NCBI GenBank assembly: GCA_041671505.1
Contig: JBAZBK010000004.1
Coordinates: 186,001-250,000 of the forward strand
Origin: JACPDH01 sp041671505
GTDB lineage: Bacteria; Acidobacteriota; Thermoanaerobaculia; Gp7-AA8
Direction: 5' to 3'
DNA: 64,000 nt
This document shows, one piece after another, positions 18,964 to 34,600 of the stretch. Position 1 is the first letter of the stretch. Every line of letters starts with the position of its first letter. The translations under genes and the position numbers were made by a program. The notes beneath the pieces were generated by a model. That model saw only the letters and a list, made by a program, of their open reading frames with translations, was not told where the DNA came from and made no database searches.

Positions 18964-20871
18964 ATGCATTCCGAATCAGACACGCAAGTCGGGAGGATCG
19001 TTGCTGCCGCCGCGATCGCGATCGGATGCCTCATGCTCGTGCCGTTCGAGCCCGGTTTCGTCTCCAGGAGCGAATCGACCTCGTGGGCCTTGCGCATCGC
19101 GGCAGATCTAGCGGAAGGGCGCCAGTTCGGACTCGACACGGTATTCAATTACGGGCCTCTGGGGCTGATTCCCCTTCGCATCTATTTTCCCGGAACCTAC
19201 CCCGTCCTTCTGGCCGGTTCCGCCCTCGTCGCTGGAGCATTCATCTGGTCATCGTTCCTGCTATTCGCTCGCGACGGCCGCTCCCGCGCAGCATCCTCGA
19301 TTCTGACGCTGCTGCTGGTCGCGCTCGCGACGTCGCAGCTCCATCGTGTCGGGACCGAGCCCCTGTTCAACCTGCTGATCGCATTCGTTCCCCTGCTCGA
19401 TCTCGACGACGAGCACCGCACGCCGCCGACACTTCAGGTACTCCTCGGTGTTGCCCTCGCGATTGCCGCTCTCGGTAAGTTCAACTACTTCGTGGGCGGA
19501 ACCGGCGTCGCGCTCGCAGCGGCCTTCACCGCGTTGGCCGGGCGCCGACCCGCATGGCTCTCGATCAGCTACGCGGGCTCCATACTTCTGCTCTGGCGCG
19601 GAACAGGGCAGCAATTCGCACATCTTCCCCAATACCTCGGTTACTCGCTCGAGTCGGCCAGGGGGTATGCGGAGGCAATGTCGCTCCAGGGCGAAGCGCA
19701 GGACGCCGTGCCGTTCGCTGTCCTCGCGATCGCACTCACACTCGCGCACATCATCAGCCGCCCGAAGGCCGAACGCTTCGCCGCGAGCCTCTTCCCGCGG
19801 TTGGCACTGATCTTCTGGCTCTTCCTCGTATTCAAGACCGCGGTCGTCCGGCAGGACGAGCACGTGCTTAGCGCGTCGTTGACCGTTCTCGGTGCCGGTC
19901 TCCTTCTCGTCGCATCCACACGGCGCGATTCTCGCCTCGCGATGTTGGCGGGAAGTGCTTCGATCATGACGGCACTCCTTGCGGTGGCCATCTCCGTCGC
20001 TGCGCTTGGCGATGGGATTCTGATGGAACTCGAGCAGACCGCAGCCCTGACAGGCAGACAGGCGAAGGCATTCGTGCGATCGCTTTCCGAGCCCGGCTGG
20101 CGGGCGGAGCGCCACCGCGACAATCTCGCCGCAGTTGCGAAGGCGAACCCTTTCCCCGCGATCCGGGGGCCCGTCGATGTCCTCCCGTTCGCTTCGGTCC
20201 TACCATGGGCGCATCACCTGGAATCCCGGCCGAATCCGACCGTGAACTGCTACGACTCCGCACATTCCTCGGTCTTCGCCAAACTTCAGGCCCGGCATCT
20301 CAGCGACCCCAACGCGCCGCTAACGCTCATTGCTTCGCTCGAAACGGTCGACGAACGCTATCCGTCGCTCGACTATGGTCTCTCGCTCATGGAGATGCTC
20401 GCCCGGTACGAGATCGCGTCGAGAACTGGCGAAGCTCTCATCCTCTCGAAGAGACCGGAGGTTCGCCGACTCGAGCTGGACTCGATCGCGACGCTCACAG
20501 TGCGTCCGGGCGAGTTCGTCGATCTCCCCTCCGCGTTAGGCGGGGGCGAGATGGTGTGGGCGAGCGTCCGTCTGCAGGGAACACCTACACGAATCCTTCT
20601 TTCGACCTTCTATCGATCTCCGGAAATTCGGCTGACCGTGAGACTGCACGATGGCGACACACTGGTCCGACGCCTGATCCCGGGGGGCGGAGAATCGGGA
20701 TTCCTCCTGTCCCCGTATCTCGACGACGTTGGGGCACTTGCGGAGGTGTTGTCCGGCAAGGTCGATCCACGGCGAACAGTCTCGGGTATCTCGATCGACG
20801 CCGAACGCTCCGCCCTTCCGTACCTCCGGTCGGCGGTAATCGAGCTCTACGCGATTCGGGCCCGCCAATAA
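18964..20871 (+). CDS. Polytopic membrane protein of unknown function
   Basis: 635 residues, about 10 hydrophobic segments in the first ~370, then a soluble, probably periplasmic domain of ~260 residues. The loop VFNYGPLGLIPLRIYFPGTYPVL after the first helix recalls GT-C-like membrane proteins with Tyr-Gly-Pro-Leu-Gly loops, but no catalytic motif can be assigned. It is divergent from the GT2 gene and convergent with rpoC. A GATAGT sequence lies close to the ATG; no firm promoter was found. A glycan-related role is inferred only from its neighbours. Confidence 0.65.
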   Translation: MHSESDTQVGRIVAAAAIAIGCLMLVPFEPGFVSRSESTSWALRIAADLAEGRQFGLDTVFNYGPLGLIPLRIYFPGTYPVLLAGSALVAGAFIWSSFLLFARDGRSRAASSILTLLLVALATSQLHRVGTEPLFNLLIAFVPLLDLDDEHRTPPTLQVLLGVALAIAALGKFNYFVGGTGVALAAAFTALAGRRPAWLSISYAGSILLLWRGTGQQFAHLPQYLGYSLESARGYAEAMSLQGEAQDAVPFAVLAIALTLAHIISRPKAERFAASLFPRLALIFWLFLVFKTAVVRQDEHVLSASLTVLGAGLLLVASTRRDSRLAMLAGSASIMTALLAVAISVAALGDGILMELEQTAALTGRQAKAFVRSLSEPGWRAERHRDNLAAVAKANPFPAIRGPVDVLPFASVLPWAHHLESRPNPTVNCYDSAHSSVFAKLQARHLSDPNAPLTLIASLETVDERYPSLDYGLSLMEMLARYEIASRTGEALILSKRPEVRRLELDSIATLTVRPGEFVDLPSALGGGEMVWASVRLQGTPTRILLSTFYRSPEIRLTVRLHDGDTLVRRLIPGGGESGFLLSPYLDDVGALAEVLSGKVDPRRTVSGISIDAERSALPYLRSAVIELYAIRARQ

Positions 20872-20902
20872 AAAAACCGGCGGGCCTTGCGACCCGCCGG
20901 TT
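20867..20902 (-). terminator. Rho-independent terminator of the rpoBC operon
   Basis: A 10-pair stem (AACCGGCGGG / CCCGCCGGTT, 20875-20902) with an 8-base loop is followed on the minus strand by TTTTTTT-A-TT. It lies 23 bases beyond the rpoC stop codon. On the plus strand no T-run follows, so it should serve rpoC only and not the convergent membrane protein gene. Confidence 0.92.
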
Positions 20903-20925
20903 GAGGATTCCAACTTCGGTTTTTC

Positions 20926-25104
<4,179 letters not shown>

Positions 25105-25134
25105 TGTGTGCCTCCTATCCGACTCGTCGTCCAG

Positions 25135-29412
<4,278 letters not shown>

Positions 29413-29644
29413 GAGATCGTTAACTCCTTCCGTGTTGGTTGGACGGGGCAAAGGCAGGGCGGGAAGGCAGGCTTCGGCTCGCGTACGTCTCAGCGGTTTC
29501 CAGGGCCAGTCGACTCGCGGTCTGCATGGGCAAACACGAACATCCTGCGAGGCGGCCGCAGGCAACGCGGCGCGTTATTCGCGCGATTCCTGATCGTGAA
29601 GAGGGCCGCTCCCCCCCCCTTCTGATCCAGTCTTCGGGACTGCG

Positions 29645-29708
29645 GAGTGCAGAATGCTATGACCGGCGCCAACTACTTACGGGGCTCCGGGCACGGCATT
29701 CTGCACTC
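29645..29708. repeat. 64-base inverted repeat in the rplL-rpoB spacer
   Basis: GAGTGCAGAATGC (29645-29657) and its perfect reverse complement GCATTCTGCACTC (29696-29708) flank 38 bases. As RNA this is a 13-pair stem with a large loop. It could be an RNase III-type processing stem or a REP-like palindromic element; a genome-wide copy count would distinguish the two. Confidence 0.6.
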
Positions 29709-29734
29709 AGCACTCACTCCTGTGAGACTCGCGC

Positions 29735-29761
29735 GGGGCGCGCCAGGTTACGGCGCGCCCC
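29735..29761 (-). other. Attenuator-like hairpin after rplL
   Basis: GGGGCGCGCC and GGCGCGCCCC form a 10-pair stem around a 7-base loop, 16 bases after the rplL stop. There is no T-tract after it on the minus strand, so it should not terminate fully. It resembles the partial attenuator that lowers rpoBC relative to rplJL expression in other bacteria. Confidence 0.5.
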
Positions 29762-29777
29762 GGCGAGAAAAAGCAGG

Positions 29778-30161
29778 CTACTTGATGGTGACCTTGGCGC
29801 CGGCCTCTTCGAAGACCTTCTTGATCTTCGCGGCCTCGTCCTTCGAGACGCCTTCCTTGATGTTTCCGGGAGCGCCTTCGACCAGATCTTTGGCCTCCTT
29901 GAGGCCGAGGCTCGTCACTTCGCGGACGGCCTTGATGACGTTGATCTTCTTCTCGCCGACTTCGGTGAGAACGACCGTGAACTCGGTCTGCTCCTCGACC
30001 GGGGCAGCGGCGACGGCCGGGCCCGCGCCTGCAACCATCATCGGCGCAGCGGCGGCGGCCGAAACACCAAACTTCTCTTCGATCGCCTTGACGAGGGTGT
30101 TGAGGTCGAGGACCGACATCGTCTCGATTTCCTGGACGAACTGCTCAGTGGTCATGGCCAT
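29778..30161 (-). CDS. rplL: 50S ribosomal protein L7/L12
   Basis: L7/L12 forms the multi-copy stalk that recruits translational GTPases. The 127-residue protein has the N-terminal dimerisation helices, an Ala-rich hinge (SAAAAAPMMVAGAGPAVAAAPVEEQ) and the C-terminal domain (EFTVVLTEVGEKKINVIKAVREVTSLGLKEAKDLVEGAP). ATG at 30161 with GGAGGA upstream; a second ATG lies two codons in. Located 74 bases after rplJ. Confidence 0.98.
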   Translation of the reverse strand: MAMTTEQFVQEIETMSVLDLNTLVKAIEEKFGVSAAAAAPMMVAGAGPAVAAAPVEEQTEFTVVLTEVGEKKINVIKAVREVTSLGLKEAKDLVEGAPGNIKEGVSKDEAAKIKKVFEEAGAKVTIK

Positions 30162-30235
30162 TTCTTGATTCCTCCGAAGATTGAAAGCTCGTTCGATTTC
30201 AACGCGGAGACGGATCTCCGCAAAATTGGTTCTGG

Positions 30236-30754
30236 TTATTCGCCCTTCTGCTTGCCCACCTGGTCAAGCACGACGGCGAGGTTCTTGATGTTCGCGCCCA
30301 GCACGACGGCGAGGTTGCGCATCGGCGACTGGAGCACGTACAGAAGCCTCGAGATGAGGACTTCGCGCGAGGGAAGCTCGGCGATCGCGTCGATCTGGTT
30401 GGCCGCAACGACCTTCCCGTCGAGCAGGGCGCCCTTGAACTTCACGGCCGGAACGTCCTTGGCGAACTTCTTGAGCGCCTTGGCGAGAGCGACCGGATCG
30501 GTATCGTTGTAGACCACCGCCGTCTGGCCGGCAAACTTGTCGCTCAGACCTTCGAGCGGCGAGTTTTTGATCGCGATCAGAGCCAGCGTGTTCTTGACGA
30601 CCACGTAGTTCGACTTCGTCTCGCGAACCTGCCGGCGCAGCTCGGTAACCTGGGGAACCGTGATCCCGGTGAAATCGACGAGGAACGCGTTGGTCGCGCC
30701 ACCCATCGCCGCCTGGAGCTCGGTAACGGCCGTTGCTTTTTCAGTTCGATTCAT
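30236..30754 (-). CDS. rplJ: 50S ribosomal protein L10
   Basis: L10 anchors L7/L12 dimers to the ribosome. The 172-residue product has FLVDFTGITVPQVTELRRQVRE, YVVVKNTLALIAI and the helical C-terminus that binds L12 dimers. The spacer to rplA is only 10 bases, so there is no room for the long L10 leader found in front of rplJ in many bacteria. If autoregulation exists its target must be elsewhere. Confidence 0.96.
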   Translation of the reverse strand: MNRTEKATAVTELQAAMGGATNAFLVDFTGITVPQVTELRRQVRETKSNYVVVKNTLALIAIKNSPLEGLSDKFAGQTAVVYNDTDPVALAKALKKFAKDVPAVKFKGALLDGKVVAANQIDAIAELPSREVLISRLLYVLQSPMRNLAVVLGANIKNLAVVLDQVGKQKGE

Positions 30755-30764
30755 CGGCCGCCTC

Positions 30765-31466
30765 CTACTCTGCCTTCACTTCGGCAACCGCGGAATCGAT
30801 CTGGATCGACGGGCTCATCGTCGACGACACGAAGATGCTGCGCACATAGCGCCCCTTCGCCGTCGCCGGCTTTGCCTTGCGCACGGCGCCGATGATGGCC
30901 GCCGCGTTCTCGGTGAGCTTCTGCGCGTCGAACGAGATCTTTCCGACGGGAACGTGGATGATGGCGGTCTTGTCGACGCGGAATTCGACCTTACCCGCCT
31001 TGATCTCCTGGATCGCCTTGGCGACGTCAGGAGTGACCGTCCCGGTCTTCGGATTGGGCATGAGCCCGCGAGGACCGAGAACCTTACCGAGCTTGCCGAC
31101 CGCGCGCATCATGTCGGGAGTTGCGATGACCGCGTCGTAGTCGACCCAGCCACCCTGGATCCTCTCGACGAGCTCGTCGCCGCCAGCGATGTCCGCGCCT
31201 GCTTCCTGCGCCTCGCGGATCTTGTCGCCCGACGCGATGACGACGACCCGCTTGGTCTGACCGGTTCCGTGAGGAAGGACGGTAGTCCCGCGGACCATCT
31301 GGTCGGCGTGCTTCGGATTGACACCGAGTAGCATGGCGAGCTCAACCGTCTCGTCGAACTTCGCGAACGCGATCTGCTTGAGCAGAGCGAACGCGGCGTC
31401 GAGAGAGTACGGCTTCTCTTCCACCTTCTCGACCGCAGCACGATACTTCTTGCCGTGTTTGGCCAA
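30765..31466 (-). CDS. rplA: 50S ribosomal protein L1
   Basis: L1 forms the mobile stalk at the E site and represses rplKA translation in E. coli. The TTG at 31466 is chosen as start because GGAGG lies 5 bases before it and the protein then begins AKHGKKYRAAVEKV, the family N-terminus; the GTG two codons upstream overlaps the GGAGG itself. The 233-residue product has LGPRGLMPNPKTGTVTPDVA and VDKTAIIHVPVGKISFDAQKL. Confidence 0.96.
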   Translation of the reverse strand: MAKHGKKYRAAVEKVEEKPYSLDAAFALLKQIAFAKFDETVELAMLLGVNPKHADQMVRGTTVLPHGTGQTKRVVVIASGDKIREAQEAGADIAGGDELVERIQGGWVDYDAVIATPDMMRAVGKLGKVLGPRGLMPNPKTGTVTPDVAKAIQEIKAGKVEFRVDKTAIIHVPVGKISFDAQKLTENAAAIIGAVRKAKPATAKGRYVRSIFVSSTMSPSIQIDSAVAEVKAE

Positions 31467-31553
31467 TTTCACCTCCGTAGTGCAGACGACAGACCTCGCG
31501 GCCCGTCTCCTACGTTGTGTTGATACTTGGGATGCGGCAAGGCCGCGTCCCGG

Positions 31554-31979
31554 TTAACCCTCGATTTCGATGCCCATCGAGCGCGCGGTGCCCTCGACGG
31601 TGCGGACCGCGGCTTCGAGCGACGCGGCGTTCAGGTCGGGCATCTTCGTCTTCGCGATTTCCTCGACCTGCTGCTTCGTAACCTTGCCCACCTTGGTCTT
31701 GTTCGGCACGCCGGACCCCTTCGGCACGCCTGCGGCCTTGATCAGAAGCACCGCCGCGGGAGGGGTCTTGGTGATGAAGGTGAACGATCGGTCGGAAAAG
31801 ACCGTGATCACGACCGGGGTAATGAGCCCCTGGTCCTTCTGCGTGCGGGCGTTGAACGCCTTGCAGAACTCCATGATGTTGACGCCCTGCTGGCCGAGCG
31901 CGGGGCCGACCGGCGGAGCGGGGGTCGCCTGCCCGGCGGGAATCTGCAGCTTGACGTATCCGGTGATTTTCTTCGCCAT
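31554..31979 (-). CDS. rplK: 50S ribosomal protein L11
   Basis: L11 is part of the GTPase-associated centre and is needed for stringent-response sensing by RelA. The 141-residue protein has the N-terminal Pro-rich domain (QIPAGQATPAPPVGPALGQQGVNIMEFCKAFNART) and the C-terminal rRNA-binding domain (PDLNAASLEAAVRTVEGTARSMGI). It follows nusG by 57 bases. Confidence 0.98.
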   Translation of the reverse strand: MAKKITGYVKLQIPAGQATPAPPVGPALGQQGVNIMEFCKAFNARTQKDQGLITPVVITVFSDRSFTFITKTPPAAVLLIKAAGVPKGSGVPNKTKVGKVTKQQVEEIAKTKMPDLNAASLEAAVRTVEGTARSMGIEIEG

Positions 31980-32036
31980 GGTTGCTTCCTTCTGCGCCCG
32001 GACCGGAGCAACTCCCCGCGTCCCGGCTGTTTCGTC

Positions 32037-32621
32037 TTACCTGGTTTTCGCCCCGGTCTGCGCCGTCTCGTCGGTCGGATCGAACCGGGTCACCTGCAGG
32101 AACTCGAGCTCGACCGGAGTCGACCGGCCGAAGATTGTAACCATCACCTTCAGGGTGCTCCGGTCGACGTTGACCTCTTCGACCACACCGGTAAAATTCG
32201 AGAACGGGCCGTCGACGATGCGGACGTGCTCACCGTGCTCGTATACGTGCTTGGGCTTCGGCTTTTCCTGGGTCGACACCACCTGATTGAGGATCGAGTC
32301 GACCTCTTCCTGCGTCAGCGGCGTCGGCTTCTTGCCAGTGCCGACGAAGCCGGTCACTTTCGGCGTGTTCTTGACCAGATGCCACGCGTCGTCGACCAAT
32401 TCCATCTCGACCAGGATGTAGCCGGGGAAGAACTTCCGCTCGACCTCGCGCTTCTTGCCGTTGCGCATCTCGATGACGGTTTCCTTCGGAATCCGCACGT
32501 CACCGAAACGGTCGCGCATCCCGAGAGCATCGATACGCTGCTCGAGATTCTCCTTCACCCGCTCCTCGAATCCGGAGTAGGTGTGGACGATGTACCACTG
32601 CTTGCCGATAGGCTCAGTCAT
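32037..32621 (-). CDS. nusG: Transcription antitermination/elongation factor NusG
   Basis: NusG binds the polymerase clamp through its NGN domain and links it to Rho or to S10 through its KOW domain. The 194-residue product begins TEPIGKQWYIVHTYSGFEERVKENL, has the FFPGYILVEMELVDDAWHLVKNTPKVTGFVG core and the KOW segment GEHVRIVDGPFSNFTGVVEEVN. The ATG at 32621 is preferred; a GTG two codons upstream (32627) is possible. It starts within a few bases of the secE stop. Confidence 0.97.
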   Translation of the reverse strand: MTEPIGKQWYIVHTYSGFEERVKENLEQRIDALGMRDRFGDVRIPKETVIEMRNGKKREVERKFFPGYILVEMELVDDAWHLVKNTPKVTGFVGTGKKPTPLTQEEVDSILNQVVSTQEKPKPKHVYEHGEHVRIVDGPFSNFTGVVEEVNVDRSTLKVMVTIFGRSTPVELEFLQVTRFDPTDETAQTGAKTR

Positions 32622-32627
32622 GATCAC

Positions 32628-32849
32628 TTAGCTGCTCACGCCGAACTGCTTGAACAGCGCCTTGATCGCCTCGTAGAACGCGACGTCGCAGATCCAGAGG
32701 TAAACGCCGAAAAACACGGTCGCGCCGAGCACGACACCCGTCGTCCCGACGACTTCCTTGCGGCTCGGCCACGAGACCTTCTGCATCTCGCTCTTGGTCT
32801 CGCGCCAGAACACCTTCAACTGTGGAATCCACTCTTTGACCGGAACCAT
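32628..32849 (-). CDS. secE: Preprotein translocase subunit SecE
   Basis: SecE stabilises the SecY channel. The 73-residue protein has the conserved amphipathic helix (FWRETKSEMQKVSWPSRKEVVGTTG) and one C-terminal membrane segment (VVLGATVFFGVYLWICDVAFY), the one-helix form found in most bacteria. The ATG at 32849 is used because reading further upstream would enter the tRNA-Trp gene. Followed immediately by nusG. Confidence 0.95.
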   Translation of the reverse strand: MVPVKEWIPQLKVFWRETKSEMQKVSWPSRKEVVGTTGVVLGATVFFGVYLWICDVAFYEAIKALFKQFGVSS

Positions 32850-32888
32850 GGTCTCAGCTTCTCCTCGGAGCTCGCCGTTGTGCGCGCC

Positions 32889-32964
32889 TGGCAGGCCAGG
32901 AGGGACTCGAACCCCCAACCCCCGGTTTTGGAGACCGGTGCTCTGCCAATTGAGCTACTGGCCT
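32889..32964 (-). tRNA. trnW: tRNA-Trp (CCA anticodon)
   Basis: 76 bases with an encoded 3' CCA. Acceptor arms AGGCCAG/CTGGCCT, D-arm GCTC..GAGC, anticodon stem CCGGT/ACCGG with loop CTCCAAA giving anticodon CCA, and T-arm GGGGGTTCGAGTCCCTC. It lies between rpmG and secE, its usual position in many bacteria. Confidence 0.97.
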
Positions 32965-32984
32965 GCAACTGCCGGCGCAACCGG

Positions 32985-33143
32985 CTACTTCGTTTCCTTG
33001 TGGACCGTGTGCCGACGATCGAAGCGGCAGAACTTCTTCTTCTCGACCTTGTCGGTCATCGTCTTCTTGTTCTTCGTGGTCGAGTAATTGCGTCGCTTAC
33101 ACTCGGTGCACTGAAGCGTGATGATTTCTCGCGTCGCCGCCAT
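32985..33143 (-). CDS. rpmG: 50S ribosomal protein L33
   Basis: 52 residues. The reverse strand from ATG 33143 encodes the L33 pattern: a CTEC zinc-binding pair at 12-15, RRNYSTTKNKK, and the C-terminal KFCRFDRRHTVHKETK. The second metal pair is Cys-x-x-Asp instead of Cys-x-x-Cys, as in several other L33 proteins. It lies between tRNA-Thr and tRNA-Trp, in the position that a second tuf gene occupies in many genomes. Confidence 0.95.
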   Translation of the reverse strand: MAATREIITLQCTECKRRNYSTTKNKKTMTDKVEKKKFCRFDRRHTVHKETK

Positions 33144-33217
33144 AACATCTCCAATTGCCTTACTTCAATTCGGGCCGCCAGCACTCCGGACGATCCCGCG
33201 TCGGCTTCCAAAAGTCT

Positions 33218-33292
33218 GGAGCCCTCGCCGAGATTTGAACTCGGGACCCCGTCCTTACCAAGGACGTGCTCTACCCCTGAGCTACGAGGGCT
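33218..33292 (-). tRNA. trnT: tRNA-Thr (GGT anticodon)
   Basis: 75 bases including encoded CCA. Acceptor GCCCTCG/CGAGGGC, D-arm GCTC..GAGC, anticodon stem CGTCC/GGACG with loop TTGGTAA (anticodon GGT) and T-arm CCGAG-TTCAAAT-CTCGG. Fourth tRNA of the Thr-Tyr-Gly-Thr cluster. Confidence 0.97.
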
Positions 33293-33347
33293 TGCTGCCA
33301 CTTCATGCCGGCAGCCCGGAGGCACCGACACCACTTCATACGACGTC

Positions 33348-33422
33348 TGGAGCGGGAGACGGGATTCGAACCCGCGACCAACAGCTTGGAAGGCTGTGAC
33401 TCTACCCCTGAGTTACTCCCGC
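33348..33422 (-). tRNA. trnG: tRNA-Gly (TCC anticodon)
   Basis: 75 bases including CCA. Acceptor GCGGGAG/CTCCCGC, anticodon stem ACAGC/GCTGT with loop CTTCCAA (anticodon TCC), T-arm GCGGG-TTCGAAT-CCCGT (one G-T pair). Third tRNA of the cluster. Confidence 0.97.
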
Positions 33423-33465
33423 CCGATGCATCCCCGCGGCGCCAGGCGCCGCGTTTTCTTCGAAC

Positions 33466-33552
33466 TGGTGGAGGCGGATGGATTCGAACCACCGTAGGCC
33501 TGAGACCAACAGATTTACAGTCTGCCCCCTTTAGCCACTCGGGCACGCCTCC
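33466..33552 (-). tRNA. trnY: tRNA-Tyr (GTA anticodon)
   Basis: 87 bases including CCA, with the long variable arm of class II tRNAs. Acceptor GGAGGCG/CGCCTCC, anticodon stem GCAGA/TCTGT with loop CTGTAAA (anticodon GTA), T-arm GGTGG-TTCGAAT-CCATC. Second tRNA of the cluster. Confidence 0.97.
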
Positions 33553-33612
33553 GAAAATGCATTGGCCAGATCCGCCTGGAGCGGCGCTCGCCACTGCACT
33601 TTCGCACTACCT

Positions 33613-33688
33613 TGGAGCTGGCGATGGGACTCGAACCCGCGACCTGCTGATTACAAATCAGCTGCTCTACCAACTGAGCTACGCCAGC
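33613..33688 (-). tRNA. trnT: tRNA-Thr (TGT anticodon)
   Basis: 76 bases including CCA. Acceptor GCTGGCG/CGCCAGC, D-arm GCTC..GAGC, anticodon stem GCTGA/TCAGC with loop TTTGTAA (anticodon TGT), T-arm GCGGG-TTCGAGT-CCCAT. First tRNA of the cluster; the order Thr(TGT)-Tyr-Gly-Thr(GGT) is the same as in the E. coli thrU-tyrU-glyT-thrT operon. Confidence 0.97.
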
Positions 33689-33751
33689 GTGAGATTTTCA
33701 AAGATTCCCGCGGACAGACCTTCACTTTCCGCCCGACGCGGAGAACTGGGC

Positions 33752-33780
33752 CTTATAGCAGAACGCCAAACCGAACGCAA
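33752..33780 (-). promoter_or_regulatory. Promoter of the tRNA-rpmG-secE-nusG-rpl transcription unit
   Basis: On the minus strand TTGCGT (33775-33780), a 17-base spacer and TATAAG (33752-33757, five of six matches) lie about 64 bases before the first tRNA. It is the only good promoter-like pair between rlmB and the tRNA cluster. Confidence 0.72.
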
Positions 33781-33840
33781 GAGGAGGGTTATTCCGCCCG
33801 CTCGCCCCGGCTGCCCGTTCGGCTTCAACCTGCAGCCCGC

Positions 33841-33859
33841 CCCTCAACCCGTTTGAGGG
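33841..33859 (-). terminator. Possible terminator hairpin after rlmB
   Basis: CCCTCAA and TTGAGGG form a perfect 7-pair stem with a 5-base loop, 21 bases after the rlmB stop and upstream of the tRNA promoter. It has no T-tract, so termination would be weak or factor-dependent. Confidence 0.35.
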
Positions 33860-33880
33860 ATGCCGAATTTCGCCCAGCGG

Positions 33881-34600
33881 TCAGCGCTTTCCGCCCTGAC
33901 GCTCCACTTCCCACGCGATGACCGCCGCCGCCGTCGAGACATTCAGCGACTCCACCCGTCCCCGCATCGGTATCGCAACCCGCCTGTCGCAATGCTCCAG
34001 GACGTTTCGGCGGACTCCCCTTCCCTCGTTTCCCAGAACGATCGCTACCTTCCCCGTCAGGTCGAAGGTTCCGAGCGCATCGCCTTCGGCGTCGGCACCG
34101 TAGATCCAGTAGCCGGCAGCCTGCAGCAGCTCGATCGCCCGCGCCAGGTTGGTGACCTGGGCGACCGGCACCCACTCGGACGCTCCGGCCGACGCCTTCA
34201 CCGCCGTGGCCGACAGGCCCGCGCTCTCATGCTTCGGCACGACGACCAACCCGAAGCCGAACACGTCGGCGACTCGGAGAACCGCGCCGAGATTCTGTGG
34301 ATCCTGGACCCCGTCGAGGATGAAAATGCGCTCCGGCGCCGCCTCGGCCCGAATCACATCGTCGAAGTCGACATACCCCGCGTCCGCCAGCTCTGCGACA
34401 ACTCCGTTGTGAACCCCGCCCTCGGCGAGCTGTCCCACCTTGTCGGGTGGTATCACTCGCACGTCGACGCCGGCCTCCCTCGCATCGGACGCGAGTCGCG
34501 ACAGCCGGCCCTTTTCCGAGCTGGATATCGCGATCCAACGGACTTTTTCAGGATGCGCACGGATCGCCTCGCGGATCGGATTCAGGCCGAAGATGATCAC
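33881..34600 (-). CDS. rlmB: 23S rRNA (guanosine-2'-O-)-methyltransferase, TrmH/SpoU family
   Basis: RlmB methylates the ribose of a 23S rRNA guanosine. The 239-residue protein has the N-terminal substrate-binding domain (IIFGLNPIREAI ... GGVHNGVVAEL) and the SPOUT knot domain with ILDGVQDPQNLGAVLRVADVFG, VLGNEGRGV and IPMRGRVESLNVSTAAAV. The GTG start at 34600 overlaps the pyrD stop as GTGA. The exact target nucleotide could differ, as SpoU paralogues are similar. Confidence 0.88.
   Translation of the reverse strand: MIIFGLNPIREAIRAHPEKVRWIAISSSEKGRLSRLASDAREAGVDVRVIPPDKVGQLAEGGVHNGVVAELADAGYVDFDDVIRAEAAPERIFILDGVQDPQNLGAVLRVADVFGFGLVVVPKHESAGLSATAVKASAGASEWVPVAQVTNLARAIELLQAAGYWIYGADAEGDALGTFDLTGKVAIVLGNEGRGVRRNVLEHCDRRVAIPMRGRVESLNVSTAAAVIAWEVERQGGKR

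Larger units (their letters stand above)
29413..29777 (-). other. rplL-rpoB intergenic leader (365 bases)
   Basis: No gene is seen. In transcription order it holds a 10-pair GC hairpin (29735-29761), a 64-base inverted repeat (29645-29708), a run of eight C residues at 29611-29618 (plus strand) and the rpoB ribosome binding site AAGGAG. In E. coli the equivalent spacer contains an attenuator and an RNase III site, so a similar control role is likely here; this is an inference. Confidence 0.55.

Noticed and set aside
29611..29618. Run of eight C as a phase-variable switch for rpoB
   Set aside because: It lies in an untranslated spacer of an essential gene, so slippage would not change a reading frame.
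30162..30235. L10-type leader RNA upstream of rplJ
   Set aside because: The rplA-rplJ gap is only 10 bases and the rplJ-rplL gap follows rplJ, so no canonical L10-binding leader can be placed.
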